64,000 nucleotides of DNA, from contig SVEK01000007.1 of the NCBI GenBank assembly GCA_015057405.1, positions 1 to 64,000 of the forward strand, read 5' to 3'. Shown piece by piece: positions 35,187 through 42,884 of this stretch. Position 1 is the stretch's first letter. Each line of letters starts with the position of its first letter. Source of the DNA: Lachnospiraceae bacterium. Lineage in GTDB: Bacteria > Bacillota > Clostridia > Lachnospirales > Lachnospiraceae. The notes beneath the pieces were generated by a model. The model was not told the origin of the DNA. It worked only from the letters and a program-made list of their open reading frames with translations, and ran no database searches. A program made the translations under genes and the position numbers.

Positions 35187-36299
35187 ATGCAGATATATGA
35201 ACATTTATTTGAAATTGAAACCATGATTTCTCCACTCGAAAAAGATTGGAATTTTTATCCGTACAATGTTTTTGCGCCGGAGCAATTATGTTTTTTTGAT
35301 ATTGAAACAACAGGACTTTCACCCGAAACATCATCAATCTATATGATAGGCATCGGATTTTACGAAAACAATATATTTCGTGTAATTCAACTTTTTGCAG
35401 ATGATTACAACAGTGAAAAATTAATAATACAGACTTTTTTAGATTATCTGTCAAATTTCAGTCTGTTGTTACAGTATAACGGCAACTCTTTTGATGTTCC
35501 TTTTATTCGCACAAAATGTAAACACCACAAACTAGACCCATCTCCTCTTAATGAGATAAAGCATCTTGACTTATATGTCGCACTCCGGGGTTTCGCAGGA
35601 TTACTCGGACTGCCTAACAAAAAATTAAAGTCATTTGAACAATATGTCGGCCTTGACAGAGATGATACCTATAACGGCGGTGAGCTTATTCAGGTTTATT
35701 CTGAATATATGCAAAAAAAAATAATGCACAAAGAAAACGAACATCTGCTAAAACTGCTGTTGCTGCATAATTACGAAGATATAACCGGCTTGTCACAAGT
35801 TGCCTCCTTAATGTTCTTAAAAGAGCTTGATAACCTCCCGATAAATCACATAAAATCCGAGTATACTCAGGATGCAGTAAACATAACTTACGAATGCAGT
35901 CTTCCTGCTGACTATTCATTTTCCTTAACCACTGCAAAAGGAATAATCTGCAACTGGAGTAATAGCACTATCACACTCACAATTCCGATTCGTGAGTTAA
36001 CTCTTAAGTATTACTTTTCTGATTATAAGGATTACTATTATCTGATTAAAGAAGATAAAGTGATACACAAAAGTGTTGCTGTATATACCGATTCAAAGGT
36101 ACGACGCAAAGCAAAAAAATCCGAATGTTTTGTCGCAAAAACAGGGCTTTTTTTACCTGTAGACAAACACGGTTGTTTCTCCCTGACAATGCATGTATTT
36201 AAGGATGATTATACATCAAAAGAATACTATATTGAATTTAAAGAATCACTTCTTAATGACCCTGATTTTTTAGAAACATACTACAGACAAATCAGATAA
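35187..36299 (+). CDS. Ribonuclease H-like (YprB/DEDD exonuclease) domain protein
   Basis: One of the few rightward genes; 370 aa. A DEDD-type exonuclease fold is visible: FFDIETTGLSP (exo I, D and E at about residues 38-40), YNGNSFDVPFI (exo II, about 103-113) and a final HNYEDITGL (exo III). This matches the YprB-like RNase H-like domain proteins of Firmicutes, usually paired with a YprA helicase, which is not adjacent here. The C-terminal ~140 residues are unassigned. The ribosome site GGAAGGA lies farther (13 bases) from the ATG than usual. Nucleic-acid substrate unknown. Confidence 0.8.
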   Translation: MQIYEHLFEIETMISPLEKDWNFYPYNVFAPEQLCFFDIETTGLSPETSSIYMIGIGFYENNIFRVIQLFADDYNSEKLIIQTFLDYLSNFSLLLQYNGNSFDVPFIRTKCKHHKLDPSPLNEIKHLDLYVALRGFAGLLGLPNKKLKSFEQYVGLDRDDTYNGGELIQVYSEYMQKKIMHKENEHLLKLLLLHNYEDITGLSQVASLMFLKELDNLPINHIKSEYTQDAVNITYECSLPADYSFSLTTAKGIICNWSNSTITLTIPIRELTLKYYFSDYKDYYYLIKEDKVIHKSVAVYTDSKVRRKAKKSECFVAKTGLFLPVDKHGCFSLTMHVFKDDYTSKEYYIEFKESLLNDPDFLETYYRQIR

Positions 36300-36327
36300 T
36301 ATAGTACAATATCAGATACTGCAACGA

Positions 36328-36471
36328 AACCCAGACAACGCAAGAACAAAGAATGTCGCTTGCGACATTCTCCGCCTGGGTTGGGTTAGCAACATTTTCC
36401 GCTCCGCCGCAGTGCGTTCCCGCGGAGCGCTTTTGCTTACTAGGACAATTTCAAAGAAATTTCCTAGTAAG
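36328..36471. repeat. Multi-hairpin intergenic element
   Basis: Three strong inverted repeats lie in a row between the exonuclease gene and rpmF: GAATGTCGCT/TGCGACATTC (36351-36370) enclosed by AACCCAG/CTGGGTT, GCTCCGC/GCGGAGC (36401-36428), and CTTACTAGG/CCTAGTAAG (36436-36471). GC content is clearly higher than in the neighbourhood. The compact layout resembles a dispersed REP/MITE-type element. It may also help stop converging transcription. Confidence 0.6.
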
Positions 36472-36473
36472 TG

Positions 36474-36502
36474 AAAAAAAGGAAGACCGCCAGCGGACTT
36501 CC
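36474..36502 (-). terminator. Terminator of rpmF
   Basis: Perfect-looking stem GGAAGTCCGC / GCGGTCTTCC with a two-base loop, followed leftward by seven T residues, 44 bases after the rpmF stop. Confidence 0.85.
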
Positions 36503-36545
36503 TTAATTCACATTATTATGCATCTAAGTTATGTGACAAGATAAA

Positions 36546-36731
36546 TTATGCTTCCTCTGTAACGATAACTTCCTTCTTGTTATATGAACCACAGCTTCTG
36601 CATACGCGATGAGGCATCATAAGCTCACCACACTTGCTACATCTAACAAGATTAGGTGCTGTCATCTTCCAATTAGCACGTCTCTTATCTCTTCTAGCCT
36701 TTGATGATTTATTCTTAGGACAAATTGACAT
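36546..36731 (-). CDS. rpmF: 50S ribosomal protein L32
   Basis: 61 aa, starting MSICPKNKSSKARRDKRR, with the zinc-binding C-terminus (CSKCGELMMPHRVCRSCG). All four Cys are present, so this is the zinc-containing C+ form. The usual upstream partner yceD (DUF177) is missing; instead rpmF has its own consensus promoter and terminator and is a single-gene unit. Confidence 0.97.
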   Translation of the reverse strand: MSICPKNKSSKARRDKRRANWKMTAPNLVRCSKCGELMMPHRVCRSCGSYNKKEVIVTEEA

Positions 36732-36792
36732 TCTGTTACACCTCCTGTCTCTCTATTGCGAAATACATATCTATTTCGCTCACACTTGACCT

Positions 36793-36821
36793 ATTATACG
36801 TGTTGAAAGTATATTTGTCAA
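36793..36821 (-). promoter_or_regulatory. Promoter of rpmF
   Basis: TTGACA (36821-36816) and TATAAT (36798-36793), both perfect, spaced 17, 62 bases before the start codon. Confidence 0.9.
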
Positions 36822-36897
36822 CAATTTTTTGCTTGATATATTTTAAATTTATGATTCATTATTTTACTAGATATATTTTAAATTTGGGTTCACATTT

Positions 36898-37920
36898 TTA
36901 CTTCATATATTTTAAAAGTGCATACGTCTTAGCTGCAATATCATTTAGCGGGAGTTCATACTTAACAGCACCCAATTTTCTCGCTTCTCTCGGCATTCCG
37001 TATACAACACTTGTTGCCTCATCCTGACCGATAGTTTCCCCGCCGGCCTGCTTAATATTCAAAAGTCCTTTGGCACCGTCTCCACCCATACCGGTTAGAA
37101 TTATCCCGATGGAATTTTTTCCAGCAACCTTAGCAACAGAATCAAATAACACGTCAACTGAAGGTCTGTGTCCGTTAACCTTTTCACCCATATTACAGTC
37201 AACAATCAGTTCACCACCACACCGTGCAAGACGCATATGCTTATCGCCCGGAGCAATCAATACCTGCCCCTGCTTTATTACATCTCCGGTTTTTGCTTCT
37301 TTGCACTCCAATCCACTCTCTCTTGCAATTCTTTGGGCAAACATAGCTGAAAATACAGGTGGAATATGTTGTGCTATAACAATACCCGGTATATCGCTGT
37401 CAAAACTTCTTATTATCTCCGCAATCGCTTCTGTTCCGCCGGTAGAGGCTCCTATCGCAATTACAGTCTGCTTAGCAGATAATTTTTTAACTCGATATAA
37501 CTCGTCGTTATCCTTACGTATTCTTACGCGTGCTGTTGCTGCACCTCTTACCCTTGGCAAAAGCTCCTTACATATAAATTCTTCTGCCTTTGATTCACTC
37601 GTTAACGCAGGTTTAGCCAAAAAATCCACGGCACCCACGTCAAACGCATCAAATACCCTGTCACTTAAAGTTGTAAACATCACAACCGGAACAGGGTACT
37701 GTGGTAGTAACTGATACAAAAAATCAAGGCCGTTCATTTCCGGCATCTCTATATCACATATCATAACATCCGGCTTAGCACCGGTAATAACACCGGCAGC
37801 TTCAAAGGGATCGCCTGCCTGGGCAACAACAACCATATCCGGTTGTTTTTCAATACTTCTAATCAACAATTGTCTGACAAAAAGAGAGTCATCAACGATC
37901 ATTACATTTAACTTTTTCAA
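36898..37920 (-). CDS. cheB: Chemotaxis response regulator methylesterase CheB
   Basis: 340 aa. N-terminal receiver domain with DD at 10-11, phosphoacceptor in ICDIEMPEMNG (about D55) and K103-type lysine in FLAKP. The C-terminal methylesterase has the catalytic triad Ser in GASTGGTEA, His in AQHIPPVFS and Asp in GMGGDGAKG. It demethylates or deamidates chemoreceptors when phosphorylated. The start is TTG at 37920 behind GGGAGG. No cheA, cheR or receptor gene is in the window; the only signalling neighbour is the Hpt-domain gene 19 bp upstream, so it may work in a non-chemotaxis context or with genes elsewhere. Confidence 0.93.
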   Translation of the reverse strand: MKKLNVMIVDDSLFVRQLLIRSIEKQPDMVVVAQAGDPFEAAGVITGAKPDVMICDIEMPEMNGLDFLYQLLPQYPVPVVMFTTLSDRVFDAFDVGAVDFLAKPALTSESKAEEFICKELLPRVRGAATARVRIRKDNDELYRVKKLSAKQTVIAIGASTGGTEAIAEIIRSFDSDIPGIVIAQHIPPVFSAMFAQRIARESGLECKEAKTGDVIKQGQVLIAPGDKHMRLARCGGELIVDCNMGEKVNGHRPSVDVLFDSVAKVAGKNSIGIILTGMGGDGAKGLLNIKQAGGETIGQDEATSVVYGMPREARKLGAVKYELPLNDIAAKTYALLKYMK

Positions 37921-37939
37921 AATAAACCTCCCGGATCCA

Positions 37940-38614
37940 TCAGTTTAACATGCTTCTTAATTGTGCAATCTTAACCGGATTATCTGTTTCATCAATCAAC
38001 TCATTAATAATCTCTTCTGCAATATCTGACATCCCCGACTCAATTAACGTACGAATATTATCCTTTGCTTCATTAAAATCCACATCATTTAACAACTCAT
38101 CATCGTCATCATCAAACAACATATCAATATCAGACTCTTCATATTCATCATCTTTGTATTCAATATCTTCGGACTCAATATCATCAAATCCCTTATCTAC
38201 TCCCATAGCTCTAAGATAAATACTGAGCGCCTTAATCGAATTATTCCATACGGCAAGTAACTCAGGCCAATGCGATGTACAATACTCAATATCATCAGCC
38301 TTACTCTTAAGTTCATGATCATATGCTACATCTGCCAACCCGTCTATGCCAAGACTCTTAGCATTATTCTTAAGGCCATGAACATTAATAGCATAAGAAT
38401 GCATGTCCCCTGCATCAAGTGCTTTCTTAAGGTCATCTTCCATATCCGCTTTCATATCATAATATATATCAGCAATCTCACAATATGCCTCATTGGAATC
38501 ACCACAATAAACATAACCTTTCATGTAATCAATTCCATATTCACCAAGCATCTCGGTTGCTTCTTTTATAATATATTCTTCAGGTTGTCCAACTAAATAA
38601 TCTAATCTTTTCAT
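37940..38614 (-). CDS. Hpt (histidine phosphotransfer) domain protein
   Basis: A 224-aa protein. Residues about 50-140 look like an Hpt four-helix bundle with the phosphorylatable histidine in AINVHGLKNNAKSLG. Residues about 150-190 are very acidic (a run of Asp in LFDDDDDELLND), and the C-terminal part is a short helical region. Hpt proteins relay phosphate between receivers. The 19-bp gap to cheB suggests the CheB receiver could be a partner (inference). The start at 38614 has AAAGGA about 12 bases upstream. No kinase is attached. Confidence 0.75.
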   Translation of the reverse strand: MKRLDYLVGQPEEYIIKEATEMLGEYGIDYMKGYVYCGDSNEAYCEIADIYYDMKADMEDDLKKALDAGDMHSYAINVHGLKNNAKSLGIDGLADVAYDHELKSKADDIEYCTSHWPELLAVWNNSIKALSIYLRAMGVDKGFDDIESEDIEYKDDEYEESDIDMLFDDDDDELLNDVDFNEAKDNIRTLIESGMSDIAEEIINELIDETDNPVKIAQLRSMLN

Positions 38615-38762
38615 CGTGCCATTATCCTTTCCTCTCACACAAATCCCTACTATATTTACAACAATTCTCTTAATATCTATTAAGTATATATTAACATTTT
38701 ATTACTGTTTTATCAACCGAAGATTTTATTTTTTTTTTATTTTTTAATTTTATCACTAGTTA

Positions 38763-39347
38763 TTACATCAACTGTTCTGCAAGTATTTTTACACCAATAA
38801 GAATTAATACAATGCCGCCTGCAAACTCTGCTTTTGATTTATACTTTGTACCAAATATGCTTCCTACTTTAACACCAACACATGACAATACAAAAGTAAT
38901 AATTCCAATAACTCCGGCTCCAAATACGGTATTCCAATCGGAACTGACACCACTCAAAATATTAATCGGCACACATACAAATGTTACTCCCATGGCCAAT
39001 GCATCAATGCTTGTTGCAACTGCCATCAAAAACATGATTTTTATCCCAAGATTATCATCATAATTGTCTTCATCTTCACCAAAGGATTCTTTGATCATGT
39101 TTCCGCCAATCAAAACAAGAAGACCGAACGCTATCCAATGGTCAATATCAACTATGTAACTTGCAAAATTATTACCTATAAAATAGCCTATCAAAGGCAT
39201 TATCGCCTGAAATGAACCGAACCATATTCCACATACCGCCGCTTTTGAATACGATACATTTTTCATAGCCAGTCCCTTACATACTGAAACAGCAAAAGCA
39301 TCCATAGCAAGACCTACTGCCAATACAAAAAGTTCTAATAATCCCAT
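38763..39347 (-). CDS. mntP: Manganese efflux pump MntP
   Basis: 194 aa, six membrane helices. Conserved acidic residues lie within helices: AVGLAMDAFAVSVCKGL (first repeat) and ATSIDALAMGVTF (second repeat), the signature of MntP/DUF204. It exports Mn2+ and protects against overload. In many bacteria it is under a yybP-ykoY riboswitch. I do not see that motif in the leader; instead there is a near-perfect inverted repeat (GTCAAAGCC ... GGCTTGAC) before the ribosome site. Single-gene unit with its own promoter. Confidence 0.93.
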   Translation of the reverse strand: MGLLELFVLAVGLAMDAFAVSVCKGLAMKNVSYSKAAVCGIWFGSFQAIMPLIGYFIGNNFASYIVDIDHWIAFGLLVLIGGNMIKESFGEDEDNYDDNLGIKIMFLMAVATSIDALAMGVTFVCVPINILSGVSSDWNTVFGAGVIGIITFVLSCVGVKVGSIFGTKYKSKAEFAGGIVLILIGVKILAEQLM

Positions 39348-39493
39348 TTTATCCTTCCTATTCTGTCAAGCCAAAGTTAATTAATTCTATGGGCTTTGAC
39401 GAATTTTATATTCTTCAGAAAAACCGAAAGCATATCGCATCCTGATATAAGCATATCATCACAAAATAATTCCACTCAAAAACTATTCTATTC

Positions 39494-39522
39494 ATATTAT
39501 CCCAATAAATTCCTTGTGTCAA
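39494..39522 (-). promoter_or_regulatory. Promoter of mntP
   Basis: TTGACA (39522-39517) and TAATAT (39499-39494), 17 bases apart, with a leader of about 140 nt before mntP. Confidence 0.7.
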
Positions 39523-39550
39523 TCTTGTATATAAAGCAACTGCATCATCA

Positions 39551-39667
39551 CATAAAACAACTAATACGTAAATCAACGAATATATGAAACAACTAATACA
39601 CAAATCAACTAACATACAAATCAACTAATATACAAATCAACTAACATATGAAACAACTAATACACAA
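39551..39667. repeat. 16-bp tandem repeats between mntP and dapL
   Basis: Imperfect copies of ACAAATCAACTAACAT-like units repeat about seven times, with variants such as TGAAACAACTAATAC. Each contains the core CAACTAA (TTAGTTG on the other strand). They lie between the divergent mntP and dapL promoters. They could be an iterated operator, an AT-rich spacer or a simple satellite. Confidence 0.75.
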
Positions 39668-39712
39668 TTAAATAAATGAATGAATATATAAAAATAATTA
39701 AGGCAAAGTTGT

Positions 39713-39741
39713 TTGACAGTCTATACAAAGGATGATATTCT
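39713..39741 (+). promoter_or_regulatory. Promoter of dapL
   Basis: TTGACA (39713-39718) and TATTCT (39736-39741), 17 bases apart, 35 bases before the start codon. Confidence 0.75.
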
Positions 39742-39776
39742 AATCTGTGAAATATTAACTGAGAGGAGTACATATT

Positions 39777-40976
39777 ATGTTACAGCTTAACGAAAATTAC
39801 ATGAAATTAAAACAAAGTTACCTTTTTGCAGAAATAGCTCACAGAGTTAACGATTATGTTGCCGCTAACCCTGATAAAAAAGTAATTCGTCTCGGTATTG
39901 GTGATGTTACAAAACCACTTCCGCAAAAGACTATTGAAGCTATGCATCAGGCAGTATCACATATGGCTTATGCCGAAACATTTAAAGGATACGGTCCGGA
40001 ACAGGGATATGATTTTCTTAGAGAAAGAGTTGTTGAGTACTACAAAAAAAATGGTGCCTCAATTACAATGAAAGACGTATTCATTTCAGACGGAGCAAAA
40101 AGTGACACAGGTAATATCACAGACTTATTTGGTCCTGACAATATTGTGCTTATTCCTGATCCTGTTTATCCGGTATATATGGATACCAATATGATGAACG
40201 GACGAAATATAAAATTCATGGACGCCAATAAAGAAAATGGTTTCACACCTATGCCTTATGAAGGACTTGAGGCAGATATTATATATATCTGTTCTCCTAA
40301 CAATCCTACAGGAGCTGCTTACACCCGTGAACAACTTAAAGAGTGGGTAGATTTCGCACTTAAGAACGGTTCTCTTCTTTTGTTTGATGCAGCTTACGAA
40401 TGTTTTATTGAAGACCCTGCAATTCCACACAGCATATATGAGATTGAAGGAGCAAAGAAATGTGCAATTGAGTTCTGCTCTCTTTCAAAAACTGCAGGAT
40501 TTACAGGTACACGATGTGGTTACACAATCGTTCCTACCGAACTTGTTGTTAAATCCTCAACCGGTGAAGACGTATCTGTAAATGCAATGTGGACACGTCG
40601 TCAGACTACCAAATTCAACGGAGTTCCATATATCGTTCAGTATGCCGCTGCGGCTACTCTCAGCGAAGAAGGCATTGAGCAGTGCAAAGCAAATATTGCG
40701 TATTACAAGGAAAATGCAAAGATAATTGCATCATGTTTTGAAAATAAAGGAATCACCTACTTTGGCGGAAGCAACTCACCGTACATATGGTTTGAATGTC
40801 CTAACAATATGGAATCATGGGATTTCTTTGATTATCTTTTACAAAATGCACAAGTTGTAGGTACCCCTGGAGCAGGATTTGGTAAAAACGGCAATAATTT
40901 CTTCAGACTTACAGCCTTTGGTGACAGAGATAACACAATCGAAGCAGTAGCAAGAATTGACAAACTTCTTAGCTAA
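39777..40976 (+). CDS. dapL: LL-diaminopimelate aminotransferase
   Basis: A PLP enzyme of 399 aa that converts tetrahydrodipicolinate directly to LL-diaminopimelate, serving lysine and cell-wall synthesis by the aminotransferase route. Family features: RLGIGDVTKPLP near the start, YGPEQGYDFLRE, ISDGAKSDTGNI, SPNNPTGAAY, DAAYECFI and the PLP lysine in SLSKTAGFTGTRCGY (about residue 238). Start ATG follows GAGAGGAG. Single rightward gene with its own promoter; a perfect hairpin follows. Confidence 0.97.
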   Translation: MLQLNENYMKLKQSYLFAEIAHRVNDYVAANPDKKVIRLGIGDVTKPLPQKTIEAMHQAVSHMAYAETFKGYGPEQGYDFLRERVVEYYKKNGASITMKDVFISDGAKSDTGNITDLFGPDNIVLIPDPVYPVYMDTNMMNGRNIKFMDANKENGFTPMPYEGLEADIIYICSPNNPTGAAYTREQLKEWVDFALKNGSLLLFDAAYECFIEDPAIPHSIYEIEGAKKCAIEFCSLSKTAGFTGTRCGYTIVPTELVVKSSTGEDVSVNAMWTRRQTTKFNGVPYIVQYAAAATLSEEGIEQCKANIAYYKENAKIIASCFENKGITYFGGSNSPYIWFECPNNMESWDFFDYLLQNAQVVGTPGAGFGKNGNNFFRLTAFGDRDNTIEAVARIDKLLS

Positions 40977-41039
40977 TGTATCTTGGTATTACACCATTGT
41001 AATATGACAATTGATTGAATATTTTAGGATTTAATAATA

Positions 41040-41073
41040 TTGAGGCTATGACTCGAAAGAGTCATAGCCTCAA
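41040..41073. terminator. Strong hairpin between convergent dapL and DUF4956 genes
   Basis: A perfect 15-bp stem (TTGAGGCTATGACTC / GAGTCATAGCCTCAA) with a four-base loop. There is no proper T-run on either strand, so it may act as a bidirectional 3' end stabiliser rather than a textbook terminator. The remaining stretch to 41250 holds nothing recognisable. Confidence 0.6.
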
Positions 41074-41250
41074 AAAATATATTCGTACAATTATTAACTT
41101 CATCTGATGCAAAACATCCGGCATTTTACACCATACAGTCAAGTTCAACTGCTTCCACTGAAAACGTAAAGCATATATATTCATGCTTTTTAATCGCATC
41201 CGCTACCAACTATCAGATTGTTACATTTTGTTAGCCGGCAGTCCGCCCTT

Positions 41251-41955
41251 TTACAGAGTTTCGGTATTAACAGGCACCTTACCGCAGGCAACTGTAAGAT
41301 TACCGTTACGGCATCGTATCTCGTCTAACATTTTCTTTTCGTCTTTTACATCCTTCATAACAATAATATACTGAAGGTCGTACATGGTTCCCATATTGAC
41401 AGTCTTAACTCTTTGTCTTGTAACAGTTTTTAAGTATTTGGCAAATATATCATCAAATATCTCTGTGTAATCAAGATTTTCAGCAATTGTAATTCTAAGA
41501 AGTTTTTCGTCGCTGACTTTTTCTTTCAGAGGTATCTTTGCAAATAATACGAATGCTATTCCAACAATAACAGTAAGTACAACTGCATATCCAATGAATC
41601 CCATACCAATTGCAAGACCAATCGCAGTCGTTAGGAATACTGCCGTAATCTCCTTCGAACTTCCGGGAACTGAACGGAAACGAACAAGACTGAATATACC
41701 AAGCACAGCTACACTGGTACCAACATTACCGTTAACCATAACAAGAACAGCCTGCACAATTATTGGAAGTAATGCCAATGTTGCGGCAAAATTCTTTGTA
41801 TAAGTCGGGGTTGCATACATATAAGCTATGGATATCAATATACCCAGTAATAATGCGACAGATATACATATAATCACTGTCTTTTCATCAAAACTATTAA
41901 CTACCGTCTTTTGTCCAAAATCATCTGTACTCGTTACAAATAATGAATCAAACAT
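41251..41955 (-). CDS. DUF4956 membrane protein
   Basis: 234 aa with four to five membrane helices in the first 145 residues (TVIICISVALLLGILISIAY, TLALLPIIVQAVLVMV, ITAVFLTTAIGLAIGMG) and a cytoplasmic C-terminal domain. The VGTSVAVLGIFSLVRFRSVPG and similar stretch is the DUF4956 signature. It follows the VTC-domain gene by one base, a pairing found widely in bacteria and thought to form a polyphosphate polymerase/export unit. Role inferred from the pairing. Confidence 0.88.
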   Translation of the reverse strand: MFDSLFVTSTDDFGQKTVVNSFDEKTVIICISVALLLGILISIAYMYATPTYTKNFAATLALLPIIVQAVLVMVNGNVGTSVAVLGIFSLVRFRSVPGSSKEITAVFLTTAIGLAIGMGFIGYAVVLTVIVGIAFVLFAKIPLKEKVSDEKLLRITIAENLDYTEIFDDIFAKYLKTVTRQRVKTVNMGTMYDLQYIIVMKDVKDEKKMLDEIRCRNGNLTVACGKVPVNTETL

Positions 41956-41956
41956 A

Positions 41957-42700
41957 TTATTGTACCCCCATTATCTTTCTTTTATGTGCCGTACCATACT
42001 TGGAAAATGAGTACGGATACAAATTAATTGCCGATAATTTATTGACCAGCCACATCGGCATTGCCCCATTAGTCTTAATCTCCATAATATACTTATCTTC
42101 TTCCAATATCAATTCCCCATAATCACCGGAAGCAAGACTAAGATCCGTGTCCCTTGTACGTACATTTCGGTCAAATGTAATTCTAAGTTCAGGATTGTCA
42201 ATTCCAAATAAGGCAATTCTGTCATATGCAATATATGTTGCAGGAATAAGCTTGTAATGATTGATTATGTATTCTATTTCATGCATTATCTGTATATCAG
42301 AAAAAGAATCTAATCCGCTGTAATCACTTATATCATTACCGTATAGCTTTCCACCCTCCGTGATGTTATCAATCAACGCAAGAGCTTGTCTGTAGACCAA
42401 CGGTATTCTCCGCTTATATACAACGCCTTTACATTTTTTCTTAATTTCCAGAAACACAGTATCATCTTCTTTTGGAGTTCCGTAACTTCTTATCCTAAAC
42501 TTTTCTTTATAGGGAGGCTTTTCTATTGATGTCCGAATCAATTCGCAGTCTACAGTATCGTAATACACATTACAGATAGTATGTAAACCGTATACGTCTT
42601 CAGACATATGCTCCAAAAGAAAAGGATATAATTCATCAAACAGAGCTTTGTCGAGCATATATTTTTTTTCAACACGCTTAAATACCTGAATAACAGGCAT
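41957..42700 (-). CDS. VTC-domain polyphosphate polymerase
   Basis: 247 aa; the whole protein is a VTC/CYTH-type tunnel fold. Basic substrate residues appear in KRVEKKYML, FRIRSYG, KKCKGVVYKRRIP and ITFDRNVRTRD, with the acidic metal site in EIKKK and IMEIKTNGAMP. Eukaryotic VTC4 makes polyphosphate from ATP, and bacterial single-domain relatives are inferred to do likewise. Start ATG follows GAGGGGGTG. Directly upstream of DUF4956. No CotH kinase-like gene, often the third partner, is present. Confidence 0.88.
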   Translation of the reverse strand: MPVIQVFKRVEKKYMLDKALFDELYPFLLEHMSEDVYGLHTICNVYYDTVDCELIRTSIEKPPYKEKFRIRSYGTPKEDDTVFLEIKKKCKGVVYKRRIPLVYRQALALIDNITEGGKLYGNDISDYSGLDSFSDIQIMHEIEYIINHYKLIPATYIAYDRIALFGIDNPELRITFDRNVRTRDTDLSLASGDYGELILEEDKYIMEIKTNGAMPMWLVNKLSAINLYPYSFSKYGTAHKRKIMGVQ

Positions 42701-42795
42701 AGTTTACACCCCCTCGACAAATTATTTGATGACACAACAACTAAGTATATCTGCTTAACCTTAAGCGAACCTTAGTTATTCACTCCATCATCATT

Positions 42796-42823
42796 TCCGG
42801 CAAGAACAACAATTCTTGCCGGA
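42796..42823. terminator. Hairpin downstream of purL
   Basis: A perfect 11-bp stem (TCCGGCAAGAA / TTCTTGCCGGA) with a six-base loop lies 62 bp after purL and 96 bp before the VTC gene. It lacks a T-run on the minus strand, so termination is uncertain. Confidence 0.5.
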
Positions 42824-42884
42824 TAATATTCACAAGATACATCTATCTTATGTTAACTATTAATTCATGTTCTAAAACCCGAAA

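Noticed and set aside
39348-39530. yybP-ykoY manganese riboswitch before mntP
   Set aside because: The conserved internal-loop sequences of that class were not found in the leader.
39551-39667. Possible CRISPR or plasmid iterons
   Set aside because: There are no spacers of constant length and no replication gene nearby. Kept as a tandem repeat of unknown role.
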